Assembly: GCF_047149785.1 (NCBI RefSeq)
Contig: NZ_BAAGBE010000001.1
Span: 2,976,001-3,040,000 of the forward strand
DNA: 64,000 nt
Source: Nitrobacter sp047149785
GTDB lineage: Bacteria > Pseudomonadota > Alphaproteobacteria > Rhizobiales > Xanthobacteraceae
Direction: 5' to 3'
Positions within the stretch are counted from its first letter, which is position 1. Each line of letters opens with the position of its first letter. Under the pieces are notes generated by a model that was given only the letters and a program-made list of their open reading frames with translations, was not told where the DNA came from and did no database searches. Both the position numbers and the translations under genes were made by a program. Positions 20,724 to 29,066 of the stretch are shown piece by piece.

Positions 20724-22934
20724 ATGGACGCAAAGACGAACGACAAGGGCGCTGGCAAATGCCCGGTCACGGGCGGCCGGGGACGGCGCAATCGCGAATG
20801 GTGGCCGGAGCAACTCGACGTTCAGGTTCTCCATCACAATTCGAAGCTGTCCGATCCGATGGGCAACGACTTCGACTATGCCAGGGAGTTCGCAACCCTT
20901 GATCTGAACGCCGTCATCGACGACCTCAAGGCGCTGATGACGGACTCGCAGGAGTGGTGGCCGGCCGATTTCGGCCACTACGGCGGACTGATGGTTCGAC
21001 TCGCGTGGCACAGCGCCGGAACCTATCGCATCACCGACGGCCGCGGCGGCGCCGGCGGCGGTCAGCAACGCTTCGCGCCGCTGAACTCGTGGCCGGACAA
21101 CGTGCTGCTCGACCGCGCGCGCCGCCTGTTGTGGCCGATCAAGCAGAAATACGGCCGTAAGATTTCCTGGGCCGATCTCTACGTTCTCGCCGGCAACGCC
21201 GCGCTGGAATCGATGGGCTTCAAGACCTTCGGCTTCGCCGGCGGCCGTATCGACGAATGGGAGCCGCAGGAATTGTTCTGGGGGCCGGAAGGGACGTGGC
21301 TGGGCGACGAGCGCTACAGCGGCGAACGCGAACTCGCGGAGCCGCTGGCCGCGGTGCAGATGGGCCTGATCTACGTCAACCCGGAAGGCCCGAACGGCGA
21401 GCCGGATCCGATCGCGGCGGCCAAGGACATCCGCGAAACGTTCTTCCGCATGGCGATGAACGACGAGGAGACCGTGGCGCTGATCGCCGGCGGCCACACC
21501 TTCGGCAAGACCCACGGCGCCGGCGATGCATCGCTGGTCGGGCCGGCGCCGGAATCGGCCGCGGTCGAGGACCAGGGCCTCGGCTGGAAGAGCAGGTTCG
21601 GCACGGGCAAGGGAGCCGATTCGATCGGCAGCGGCCTGGAGGTCACCTGGACGCAAACGCCGACGAAGTGGGACAACAACTTCTTCGACACGCTGTTCAA
21701 GTACGAATGGGAATTGACCAAGAGCCCGGCCGGCGCTCACCAGTGGCAGGCGAAAAACGCCCCGGCGATCACGCCCGACGCCCACGACAAGTCGAAGATG
21801 CATGTACCGACCATGCTGACGACCGACCTGTCGCTACGCTTCGATCCCATCTACGGAAAGATCTCGAAGCACTTCCACGAGAATCCCGACCAGTTCGCGG
21901 ACGCCTTCGCCCGCGCATGGTTCAAGCTGACCCATCGCGACATGGGACCGCGCGAGCGCTATCTCGGCCCCCTGGTGCCGAAGGAAGTGCTGCTCTGGCA
22001 GGACCCGATCCCGGCCGTTGATCATGAACTCGTCAACGACGCGGACGTCGCAAGCCTGAAAGCGAAGATACTCGCCTCCGGCCTGACGGCGCCGCAACTG
22101 ATCTCCACCGCCTGGGCCTCGGCCTCGACGTTCCGCGGCACCGACAAGCGCGGCGGCGCCAACGGCGCGCGTATCCGTCTCGCGCCGCAGAAGGACTGGG
22201 AGGTCAACCAGCCGGAGCAGTTGAAAACGGTGCTGGCGAAGCTCGAGGCGATTCAGAAGGAGTTCAACGGTTCGGCCGGCGGCGGCCGGAAAATCTCGCT
22301 CGCCGACCTGATCGTGCTCGGCGGCAATGCCGCGGTCGAGAAGGCGGCCGGGGACGCCGGGATCGCCGTGAAAGTGCCTTTCACGCCGGGCCGCATGGAC
22401 ACCTCGCAGGAACAGACCGATGTCGAATCGTTCGCTCCGCTGGAGCCGCGCGCCGACGCCTTCCGCAACTACATCAGCAACAGGCACCAGTTCATGGCGC
22501 CCGAAGAGGCGATGGTGGACCGCGCGCAACTGCTGAACCTGACGGGGCCGGAGATGACGGTTCTGGTCGGCGGCCTGCGCGTGCTCGGCGCCAATGCCGG
22601 AGATTCCAGGCACGGCGTCTTCACCAGCCAGCCGGGCAAGCTGACGAACGACTTCTTCGTCAACCTGCTCACCATGGATACGATATGGCAACCGGCCGGC
22701 GACGGGGTCTATGAGGGCCGCGACCGCAAGACCAACGCGCTGAAGTGGACCGCCACCCGCGTCGACCTGATCTTCGGCTCGCACTCGCAGCTTCGCGCCT
22801 TCGCCGAAGTCTATGCCTGCGCCGACTCCAGGGAGACGTTCGCAAGGGACTTCGTCGCCGCATGGGCCAAGGTGATGAACGCCGACCGTTTCGATCTCGC
22901 GGACCGGCCGCAGACGCTGCAGGCCGCCGAATAA
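20724..22934 (+). CDS. katG: Catalase-peroxidase KatG
   Basis: 736-residue heme enzyme that removes H2O2 by catalase and peroxidase reactions. Distal residues are R92, W95 and H96 (VRLAWHSAGT), and the proximal heme ligand is H258 (AGGHTFGKTHG). The Met-Tyr-Trp adduct required for catalase activity is predicted as M243-Y217-W95; the spacing matches Mycobacterium KatG exactly. The second, non-catalytic peroxidase repeat covers about 420-730. No signal peptide, so cytosolic. GGGAG stands 9 bp upstream of the ATG. Divergent from oxyR, followed by a strong terminator. Confidence 0.98.
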   Translation: MDAKTNDKGAGKCPVTGGRGRRNREWWPEQLDVQVLHHNSKLSDPMGNDFDYAREFATLDLNAVIDDLKALMTDSQEWWPADFGHYGGLMVRLAWHSAGTYRITDGRGGAGGGQQRFAPLNSWPDNVLLDRARRLLWPIKQKYGRKISWADLYVLAGNAALESMGFKTFGFAGGRIDEWEPQELFWGPEGTWLGDERYSGERELAEPLAAVQMGLIYVNPEGPNGEPDPIAAAKDIRETFFRMAMNDEETVALIAGGHTFGKTHGAGDASLVGPAPESAAVEDQGLGWKSRFGTGKGADSIGSGLEVTWTQTPTKWDNNFFDTLFKYEWELTKSPAGAHQWQAKNAPAITPDAHDKSKMHVPTMLTTDLSLRFDPIYGKISKHFHENPDQFADAFARAWFKLTHRDMGPRERYLGPLVPKEVLLWQDPIPAVDHELVNDADVASLKAKILASGLTAPQLISTAWASASTFRGTDKRGGANGARIRLAPQKDWEVNQPEQLKTVLAKLEAIQKEFNGSAGGGRKISLADLIVLGGNAAVEKAAGDAGIAVKVPFTPGRMDTSQEQTDVESFAPLEPRADAFRNYISNRHQFMAPEEAMVDRAQLLNLTGPEMTVLVGGLRVLGANAGDSRHGVFTSQPGKLTNDFFVNLLTMDTIWQPAGDGVYEGRDRKTNALKWTATRVDLIFGSHSQLRAFAEVYACADSRETFARDFVAAWAKVMNADRFDLADRPQTLQAAE

Positions 22935-22960
22935 ACCCGGCAGCAGGCCGATCAACAGCA

Positions 22961-22992
22961 AACCTCCGCGATTTTTAGCGGAGGTTTTTTAT
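22961..22992 (+). terminator. Rho-independent terminator of katG
   Basis: AACCTCCGC pairs with GCGGAGGTT around a GATTTTTA loop and runs into TTTTTT. It lies 26 bp after the katG stop. Confidence 0.92.
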
Positions 22993-22997
22993 TCATG

Positions 22998-23087
22998 GCG
23001 TTTTCGAGCCGCGTTTTCGAGCGAAGCATGTCCTCCGGGATTGACCCAAGGAACCGGTTCGCGTGAAGAAACCGCGCCAACAAAACG
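22998..23087 (+). repeat. Dispersed repeat family B, copy 1
   Basis: Starts GCGTTTTCGAGC (this 12-mer is repeated at once at 23011), continues AAGCATGTCCTCCGGGATTG, then CCGGTTCGCGTGAAGAAA and GCGCCAACAAAACG. Relatives are at 27856-27980, 31165-31233, 43215-43310 (reverse) and 60015-60143. It follows the katG terminator. Confidence 0.75.
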
Positions 23088-23160
23088 TGGTCTTGCCGCT
23101 CTTGCCCATTTTGGACAATTGCCTCAAAGCAGTCGCCAAATTTCGCTTCGGGAGATTCGC

Positions 23161-23754
23161 ATGAAACTCTATTGGTCGCCGCGCTCACGCTCCTTCACCA
23201 CGCTGTGGCTGATGGAGGAAACCGGCCAGCCTTACGAGCGCGTGCTCACGGATATTTCCACGGGCGCGAACAAGACGCCGGACTATCTTGCGATCAACCC
23301 GATGGGCAAGGTGCCCGCGCTGGTGGATGGCGACGTTGCGGTGGCGGAAGCGGCGGCAATTTGCGCTTACGTCGCGGACCGTTATCCGCAGGCCAAGCTC
23401 GCGCCGCCCATCGGCGATCCGCGGCGCGCCAAATATCTGCAATGGATGTTCTTCGCGCCGGGCTGCATCGAGCCGGCGATCCTGCAGGCCTATCTCAAGT
23501 TCGAGATTCCGACCGGAAGCGCGGCATGGGGCAGCACCACGCAAACCTTCGACGTTCTCGATCAGGCTCTGGAGAAAGGGCCGTGGCTGCTCGGCAACGA
23601 TTTCACGGCGGCCGATGTCGCCATCGGCGCGGGCATGAATTACGCCATCCGCATGTTCAAGATGGTGCCGTCGCGTCCATCGTTCGATCGCTACATCGAG
23701 GCCTGCGTGGCCCGGCCGGCGTTTCAACGCGCGGAAAAAATCGCGGCGGGATGA
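23161..23754 (+). CDS. Glutathione S-transferase family protein
   Basis: 197 residues. An N-terminal thioredoxin-like GST domain (about 1-78; MKLYWSPRSRSFTTLWLMEE, NPMGKVPALVDGD, then AEAAAICAYVADRYP) precedes an all-helical C-terminal domain (about 88-190) with the hydrophobic-staple region FTAADVAIG. A Ser near residue 6-11 is the likely glutathione-activating residue. The substrate is unknown. The open frame begins at 23041, but the first 40 codons lie in repeat B and intergenic DNA; the ATG at 23161 begins the domain exactly. It converges on fabI. Confidence 0.88.
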   Translation: MKLYWSPRSRSFTTLWLMEETGQPYERVLTDISTGANKTPDYLAINPMGKVPALVDGDVAVAEAAAICAYVADRYPQAKLAPPIGDPRRAKYLQWMFFAPGCIEPAILQAYLKFEIPTGSAAWGSTTQTFDVLDQALEKGPWLLGNDFTAADVAIGAGMNYAIRMFKMVPSRPSFDRYIEACVARPAFQRAEKIAAG

Positions 23755-23812
23755 TTCAACTTCTTCCCTTGTGGAAGAGCGGCGATGCGGCTTGCCGCAC
23801 CGCTTTGGAGAG

Positions 23813-24646
23813 CTACTTCGCCGTGTCGTTCGGCGTTCCGTTGCTCATGCCTTCGCTGCGCAGCGCGTCGGGTTGGGGCATCGCGATGATGTTGTAGCCG
23901 GAATCGACGAAATGAATCTCGCCGGTGACGCCGCTCGACAGATCCGACAACAAATAAAGGCCGGCGCCGCCGAGTTCGTCGAGACTGACGCCGCGCCGGC
24001 GCGGCGAATGCTTCTGCTGGAACGCGAACATGAAGCGCGCATCGCCGATGCCGGCGCCGGCCAGCGTGCGGATCGGGCCGGCCGAAATGGCATTGACGCG
24101 GATGTTCTGCCCGCCGAAATCGACTGCCAGATAGCGCACCGACGCTTCGAGCCCTGCCTTGGCCACGCCCATCACGTTGTAGTTCGGCATCGCGCGGTCG
24201 CCGCCGTTGTAGGTCAGCGTAAGCATGCTGCCGCCGTCCGGCATCAGCGCGGCCGCGCGTTTGGCGGCCTCGGTGAAGGCGAAACAGGAGATCAGCATGG
24301 TCCGCGTGAAATTCTCCCGCGTGGTGTCGGCGTAGCGGCCGTTCAGTTCGCTTTTGTCCGAGAAGGCGATGGCGTGAACCAGGAAATCCATCCTGCCCCA
24401 GGCCTTGCCGATATCGGCGAACACCTTGTCGACCGAGGCGACGTCCTCGACATCGCACGGCAGCACCAGGCTCGCGCCGACCGATTCGGCCAGCGGCCTG
24501 ACCCGCTTGGCCAGCGCCTCGCCCTGGTAGGTGAAGGCCAGTTCCGCGCCGTGCGCCGCCAGTGTCTTGGCGATGCCCCAGGCGATCGAGTGGTCGTTGG
24601 CGACCCCCATGATCAGGCCACGCTTGCCTTGCATCAGGTGTGTCAT
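23813..24646 (-). CDS. fabI: Enoyl-[acyl-carrier-protein] reductase FabI
   Basis: 277-residue NADH-dependent enoyl-ACP reductase, the last step of each fatty acid elongation cycle. It has the SDR fold with the FabI-type nucleotide motif MGVANDHSIAWGIA (13-26) and catalytic Y146, Y156 and K163 at the same numbers as E. coli FabI. The C-terminus has a short Asn/Asp-rich tail. The start at 24646 (MTHLMQGKRG) excludes 28 upstream codons that look non-coding. It is the last gene of fabA-fabB-fabI on this strand, 171 bp after fabB. Confidence 0.96.
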   Translation of the reverse strand: MTHLMQGKRGLIMGVANDHSIAWGIAKTLAAHGAELAFTYQGEALAKRVRPLAESVGASLVLPCDVEDVASVDKVFADIGKAWGRMDFLVHAIAFSDKSELNGRYADTTRENFTRTMLISCFAFTEAAKRAAALMPDGGSMLTLTYNGGDRAMPNYNVMGVAKAGLEASVRYLAVDFGGQNIRVNAISAGPIRTLAGAGIGDARFMFAFQQKHSPRRRGVSLDELGGAGLYLLSDLSSGVTGEIHFVDSGYNIIAMPQPDALRSEGMSNGTPNDTAK

Positions 24647-24817
24647 GCGAGACTCCGTCCTGCCCGCCCCAAGCCGGGCATCCACGCCGTTGCGACGCGG
24701 ATATGTTGGAAGATTTGGATGGCCGGCCATCCGCGCAAGACATGCTTCGCGCTTCAGCCCGGTCTTTACGAAATCGGTACTGCGACAGCCGCTCTTGCGA
24801 GGAGCCGCACAAACAGA

Positions 24818-26041
24818 TCAAGCATCCAGTCGTTTGAATACCAGCGTGGCATTGGTGCCGCCGAAGCCGAATGAATTCGACATCACCGTGCCAATTCTGG
24901 CGTTGTCGATACGCTTACGCACGATCGGCATGTCCGCGAACACCGGATCGAGTTCGGTGATATTGGCGCTTTCGCAGATAAAGCCGTTATTCATCATCAG
25001 CAGCGAATAGATCGCCTCCTGCACGCCGGTCGCGCCGAGCGAGTGGCCCGTCAGCGACTTGGTGGCGGAAATCGGCGGACACGCCTCGCCGGTGCCGAAC
25101 ACCTTGCGGATCGCCTCGATTTCCGGAGGGTCGCCGGCCGGCGTCGAGGTCGCATGCGGGTTGATGTAGTCGACTTTGGTTTTCACCGTCGACATCGCCA
25201 TTCTCATGCAGCGCTCGGCGCCCTCGCCCGACGGCGCGACCATGTCGTAACCGTCGGACGTCGCGCCGTAGCCGACGACCTCGCCATAGATGCGCGCGCC
25301 GCGGGCCTTGGCGTGTTCGAGCTCTTCCAGCACCACCACGCCGGCGCCGCCGGCGATCACGAAGCCGTCGCGGCTGACGTCATAGGCCCGCGACGCCGTC
25401 GCCGGCGTGTCGTTGTATTTCGAGGACATCGCGCCCATGGCGTCGAACAGCACCGACAGCGACCAGTCGAGTTCCTCGCAGCCGCCGGCGAAAACGATGT
25501 CCTGCTTGCCGATCTGAATGGTCTCGTAGGCATTGCCGATGCAGTGATTGGAGGTCGCGCAGGCCGACGAGATCGAATAGTTGACGCCCTTGATCTTGAA
25601 CCACGTTGCGAGCGTCGCCGAGGCGGTGGACGACATCGCCTTGGGCACCGCGAACGGGCCGACGCGCTTGGGTCCCTTGCTGCGGGTGATGTCGGCCGCT
25701 TCCACGATGGTGCGCGCGGACGGGCCGCCGGAACCCATGATGATCCCGGTGCGCTCGTTGGAGACGTCATCGGGCTCCAGACCCGAATCGCGGATCGCCT
25801 GCTCCATCGCGACGTGATTCCATGCCGCGCCCTCCGCCAGGAAACGCATCGCGCGGCGATCGATCACATCGGCGGGATTGAGCGTCGGCGCGCCCTGCAC
25901 CTGGGAGCGAAAGCCGAGTTCCGCATACTTCTCAGCGCGCGTGATGCCGGACTTCGCCTCATACAGACTGGACAGCACCTCCTGAGTGTTGTTTCCGATG
26001 GACGAGACGACGCCCATCCCCGTGACGACAACCCTCCTCAT
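24818..26041 (-). CDS. fabB: 3-oxoacyl-ACP synthase I FabB
   Basis: 407-residue ketosynthase that elongates cis-3-decenoyl-ACP and so commits chains to unsaturated fatty acids. The Cys-His-His triad is C161 (SISSACATSN), H296 (NPHATSTPAGD) and H333 (KSLTGHSLGATG), almost the same numbering as E. coli FabB, which supports FabB over FabF. The ATG at 26041 (MRRVVVTGMGVVS) is the family start. It lies 87 bp downstream of fabA on the same strand; fabI follows. Confidence 0.96.
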   Translation of the reverse strand: MRRVVVTGMGVVSSIGNNTQEVLSSLYEAKSGITRAEKYAELGFRSQVQGAPTLNPADVIDRRAMRFLAEGAAWNHVAMEQAIRDSGLEPDDVSNERTGIIMGSGGPSARTIVEAADITRSKGPKRVGPFAVPKAMSSTASATLATWFKIKGVNYSISSACATSNHCIGNAYETIQIGKQDIVFAGGCEELDWSLSVLFDAMGAMSSKYNDTPATASRAYDVSRDGFVIAGGAGVVVLEELEHAKARGARIYGEVVGYGATSDGYDMVAPSGEGAERCMRMAMSTVKTKVDYINPHATSTPAGDPPEIEAIRKVFGTGEACPPISATKSLTGHSLGATGVQEAIYSLLMMNNGFICESANITELDPVFADMPIVRKRIDNARIGTVMSNSFGFGGTNATLVFKRLDA

Positions 26042-26128
26042 GATCTCCTCGCACTATCGTTACGCTGTCTCATGAAGGCACCTTCGTCAAAAATCCGAAA
26101 CACATCGACCGGCCGGAGCCATCGGCGC

Positions 26129-26653
26129 TTACGTTCCCGGCGCGGCATCCTGCTTGAACAGACCGACCTTCAGGTCTTTCGCGCGATAGATAATATCGTC
26201 ATCGGCGGAAAGCCACCCGTCCGCGATCCCGAGCACCAGCTTCGAGCGCATCACGCGCTTGACGTCGACATTGTACACGACCTTGCGGACGTGCGGCAGC
26301 ACCTGACCGGTGAACTTGAGATCGCCGAGACCGAGCGCGCGGCCACGGCCTTCGCCGCCGGTCCAGCCGAGATAGAATCCGACCATCTGCCACAGCGCGT
26401 CGAGGCCAAGACAGCCCGGCATCACCGGATCGCCCTTGAAGTGACAGCCGAAGAACCAGAGGTCGGGTTTCACGTCGAGCTCGGCGCGGATCAACCCCTT
26501 GCCGAACTCTCCGCCGTCCTCGGTGATCTCGGTGATCCGGTCGAACATCAGCATCGGCGGCAACGGCAACTGGGCATTTCCAGGTCCAAACAATTCGCCC
26601 CGGCCGCAAGCCAGCAAACCCTCGTAATCATAGCTGCCTCGCCGATCCTGCAT
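26129..26653 (-). CDS. fabA: 3-hydroxydecanoyl-ACP dehydratase/isomerase FabA
   Basis: 174 residues; dehydrates 3-hydroxydecanoyl-ACP and isomerises trans-2 to cis-3, introducing the double bond of unsaturated fatty acids. Hot-dog fold with catalytic H71 (FFGCHFKGDPVMPG) and D85 (CLGLDALWQM), one off the E. coli numbers H70/D84. That numbering favours the ATG at 26653, preceded by AGAAAGG, over the in-frame ATG at 26674. First gene of fabA-fabB-fabI; divergent from irr across a 680-bp gap. Confidence 0.96.
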   Translation of the reverse strand: MQDRRGSYDYEGLLACGRGELFGPGNAQLPLPPMLMFDRITEITEDGGEFGKGLIRAELDVKPDLWFFGCHFKGDPVMPGCLGLDALWQMVGFYLGWTGGEGRGRALGLGDLKFTGQVLPHVRKVVYNVDVKRVMRSKLVLGIADGWLSADDDIIYRAKDLKVGLFKQDAAPGT

Positions 26654-27214
26654 ACTGCCTGGCCTTTCTTTCATCGGGGAATGACGGTGCGCAAAAACGC
26701 CAAACGCGACTTTCGCGTGCGACAAGCGCCGGTCTCGGATCGGCGCCGCGGAGGTCTCTAACACAGGGTCCGGAGAAGGGTAAAGCAAGGCTGGCGGGGC
26801 GGTTCAGACGTTCGCTTCATTGCCAATCGACTCCGTCAAGCGACCTTCTGACCCCAAACCACGCTAGATCATAGAGTTGCTGGCGTCCCTTTGATTCCGA
26901 CGTCCGCATCAAAGGTTCTGCAAGGGTCCGCGAACTTCGGAATCGGGACACCCGCGCCCTGAATCCGCTGTCGGATGTCCTCGCAGCAATCCCGACATGC
27001 GACTTGAAACAATGGGCGCCGGCAGGCTTGCGATTCGCGCATGCGGTCCCAACTCGAAGGCTGGTGCCGAGGACGCGTGGAGACATCCTGGGAAGCCTGA
27101 TTTTTCAGGCCGGAGCACCGGCTCGCGGCTCAAATAAGAAGTAATTGATATATATGGATAACTTCGTCATCAACTGGCTCGATCCCGGTCGAGATCGCGT
27201 TGCCGCGAGATCAG
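26654..27214. other. Long intergenic region between fabA and irr
   Basis: About 560 bp without a gene I can support. Short open frames exist (for example 26817-27086 on the minus strand) but show no domain, no ribosome-binding site and an Arg/Ser-rich composition typical of chance frames. The part from 27130 on is AT-richer and probably holds the irr promoter; the fabA promoter should lie near 26660-26800. Confidence 0.5.
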
Positions 27215-27248
27215 TTTGGAGCCGTTCTAGTTGCGAAAAACTTGCATC
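27215..27248 (+). promoter_or_regulatory. Candidate iron-control sites upstream of irr
   Basis: TTTGGAGCCGTTCTAGT (27215-27231) resembles the rhizobial iron control element consensus TTTAGAA-N3-TTCTAAA at 11 of 14 defined positions. It is followed by two direct repeats, TTGCGA (27231-27236) and TTGCAT (27242-27247), one helical turn apart. Bradyrhizobium Fur is known to bind an unusual direct-repeat site in the irr promoter, so either Irr or Fur could bind here. It lies 88-121 bp upstream of the irr ATG. Confidence 0.4.
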
Positions 27249-27335
27249 TGGGTATGGTTTTTTCTATAGTTTCCAATGGTCGCGGGTAGATAAAGTCTAA
27301 CGGCGTCGACGAGCTTTCAGGTGCATGGCGTGAGT

Positions 27336-27827
27336 ATGAACGAAAATATCGTGATGGTGGCCGAGGACGAGCACGGAGTTGCGGCGATCCGTCACGGACG
27401 GCAGCCGACGCTGACGGGCTGCCCCTGGCACGACGTCAACGAAATGCTGCAGTCGGTCGGCCTTCGGCCCACGAGACAGCGCATGGCGCTGGGCTGGCTG
27501 CTGTTCGGCAAGGGCGCACGCCATCTCACGGCGGAAATGCTCTACGAAGAAGCGACCATCGCCAAGGTTCCGGTCTCGCTCGCCACGGTTTACAACACCC
27601 TCAATCAGTTGACCGATGCCGGACTGCTGCGCCAGGTCAGCGTCGACGGCACCAAGACCTATTTCGATACCAACGTCACCTCGCACCATCACTTCTATCT
27701 CGAGAACAATCACGAGCTGGTCGATATCCCCGACCCGCATCTGGTGTTGCAGAAGATGCCGACCGTGCCGGAAGGTTACGAGATCAGCCGCATCGACATG
27801 GTGGTGCGGTTGCGCAAGAAGCGCTGA
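27336..27827 (+). CDS. irr: Iron response regulator Irr
   Basis: 163-residue Fur-superfamily regulator controlling heme synthesis and iron genes in Rhizobiales, itself regulated by heme binding. The ATG at 27336 puts a Cys-Pro heme regulatory motif at C29-P30 (LTGCPWHD), the same position as in Bradyrhizobium japonicum Irr, where it drives heme-dependent degradation. The second heme site is the His cluster in TSHHHFY, and the helix-turn-helix has SLATVYNTLNQL. The frame also has a GTG start at 27321, which would shift the motif by five residues. Divergent from fabA-fabB-fabI, a conserved rhizobial arrangement. Confidence 0.95.
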   Translation: MNENIVMVAEDEHGVAAIRHGRQPTLTGCPWHDVNEMLQSVGLRPTRQRMALGWLLFGKGARHLTAEMLYEEATIAKVPVSLATVYNTLNQLTDAGLLRQVSVDGTKTYFDTNVTSHHHFYLENNHELVDIPDPHLVLQKMPTVPEGYEISRIDMVVRLRKKR

Positions 27828-27855
27828 GCAAGCGCGATGTCAGGCGCGGGCTAAA

Positions 27856-27980
27856 GCGCTTTCAAGCGAAGCATGTCGCCGGGCTTGACCCGAGGATGGC
27901 TGTCGGTTCGCGTGAAGAAAACGCGTCAAAACAAAAAGCTGGCGTCAGGCTTGATTCCATCAAAGCCGGAATGGCGCTAA
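27856..27980 (+). repeat. Dispersed repeat family B, copy 2
   Basis: Full-length form after irr: GCGCTTTCAAGCGAAGCATG at the start, GGTTCGCGTGAAGAAAACGC in the middle, then CAAAACAAAAAGCTGG and the terminal hairpin GGCTTGATTCCATCAAAGCC. It is closest to the copy at 60015. Confidence 0.78.
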
Positions 27981-28006
27981 AAGCGCGAAGCGCGTCTTTT
28001 GATCCT

Positions 28007-28120
28007 GGATGACCGGCGCATCCATCAATCTTCAATCGGTCCTTTCGCGACGTGACGGATTGCCGGGTCATGAAGCGACGCCGTCTTCGAACGGCGATGC
28101 CCGCCAATGACGGTACGATT
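28007..28120 (+). repeat. Diverged repeat related to family D
   Basis: Between irr and the SH3-domain gene: TGGATGACCGGCGCATCCAT, GGATTGCCGGGTCATGAAGC and AACGGCGATGCCCGCCAATG. Same order of elements as the copy at 14968, much diverged. Confidence 0.4.
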
Positions 28121-28155
28121 TTGCAGCAAAGTCGGCGGCGACCGCGACGCGACGT

Positions 28156-28686
28156 TCAGTCGATGTTTTCGTCGGCATAGACGCCCCAGAGGCGCTGCTG
28201 CTGGATCCAGCCGTCAAAGCCGTTCCCCGCGATGTGGCACCATCCCTTCGCGCAATGCTTGACCTGCGCCACCACGCCGGCCTGCAAGCGGGCCGCCACC
28301 GCGCTCCGGGTATCGGCGCTGGTATAGAGCAGCGCCAAGTCGCCCTTGGTCTTCATCGTAACGACCGCGGTGCGGCGGCCGGACAGCAGCGAGTGATAGA
28401 CCCAGCCCTCGGCTCCCTCCGAATCGCGGATGCGGCGCCAGTTCTCGAATTCCGCGGTGATTTCGACGGGGAGTCCGGCCTTGGTGTAGATCCAGTTGAC
28501 GTCGTTGTCCTTGGTCGGGCCGGCGCGCACGTTCACGTGGTCGGATTTCAGGCTCACATAACGCGGTATCGGGAGCCCGCTCGCGGACAGCGCGGAGTCC
28601 CTGGCGTCGGCGGCCGCTTCAAACGCGACCACGCTCACCAGCGCCGTCGCAACCGCCATTGACGAGAAAAGCCGTTTCACCCTCAT
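28156..28686 (-). CDS. Exported SH3-domain protein
   Basis: 176 residues. A cleavable-looking signal peptide (MRVKRLFSSMAVATALVSVV, cut probably near AFEAAADA, residue ~27) is followed by two bacterial SH3-like segments: one with HVNVRAGPTKDNDVNWIY and WRRIRDSEGAEGWVYHSLL (about 48-110), a second with VVAQVKHCAKGWCHIAG and GFDGWIQQQRLWGVY (about 130-172). Such proteins bind the cell wall or modulate wall enzymes; no catalytic domain is visible. Function unknown. I chose the ATG at 28686 because the signal peptide begins there; the open frame extends upstream to 29034 through repeat A. Monocistronic. Confidence 0.8.
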   Translation of the reverse strand: MRVKRLFSSMAVATALVSVVAFEAAADARDSALSASGLPIPRYVSLKSDHVNVRAGPTKDNDVNWIYTKAGLPVEITAEFENWRRIRDSEGAEGWVYHSLLSGRRTAVVTMKTKGDLALLYTSADTRSAVAARLQAGVVAQVKHCAKGWCHIAGNGFDGWIQQQRLWGVYADENID

Positions 28687-28992
28687 CACCCGCCCCCTTG
28701 CGAAAACCCGCCATGCCGCCGATCCAGGCCAGCCCGTGTTCCGGGCCGGGGGTTCTTGTCTTGGCCCGGCCTTCTGATAGAGAGGGACCAAATACCGGGC
28801 GACCGGAGAACCCGGGGAAGCTGCACGGAAGATGCGAGGGACCCAGGAAGCCAGGGAGACAGACGCCCGAAATCTGCAGGCGGCTGCAGTTTCGAACAAT
28901 CGGGTTAACGGGGATTGAACGGTCCGTCGGCCGAACCCGAATTCACCGGATTGTGCGGCCGTCTCGGAGCCGTTCCGGAAATCGCAACACTT

Positions 28993-29041
28993 GAGCGGGA
29001 TGACGAAAAGTGCGTCGCGGTTTTCCGCTCGCATCCTGCTC
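28993..29041 (-). repeat. Dispersed repeat family A, half copy, reverse orientation
   Basis: GAGCGGGATGACGAAAAGTG, then CGCGGTTTTCCGC and GCATCCTGCTC: the reverse complement of the right half of the element at 6647 and 63237. Lies just upstream of the hydroxyacid dehydrogenase gene. Confidence 0.7.
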
Positions 29042-29066
29042 CAAAGATAGTGGAATCGAGCAACAG

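Noticed and set aside
26817..27086. 89-codon open frame between fabA and irr
   Set aside because: No ribosome-binding site, no recognisable domain, Arg/Ser-rich composition as in chance frames.
28700..29034. N-terminal extension of the SH3-domain protein
   Set aside because: It includes repeat A sequence and puts the signal peptide in the middle of the protein.
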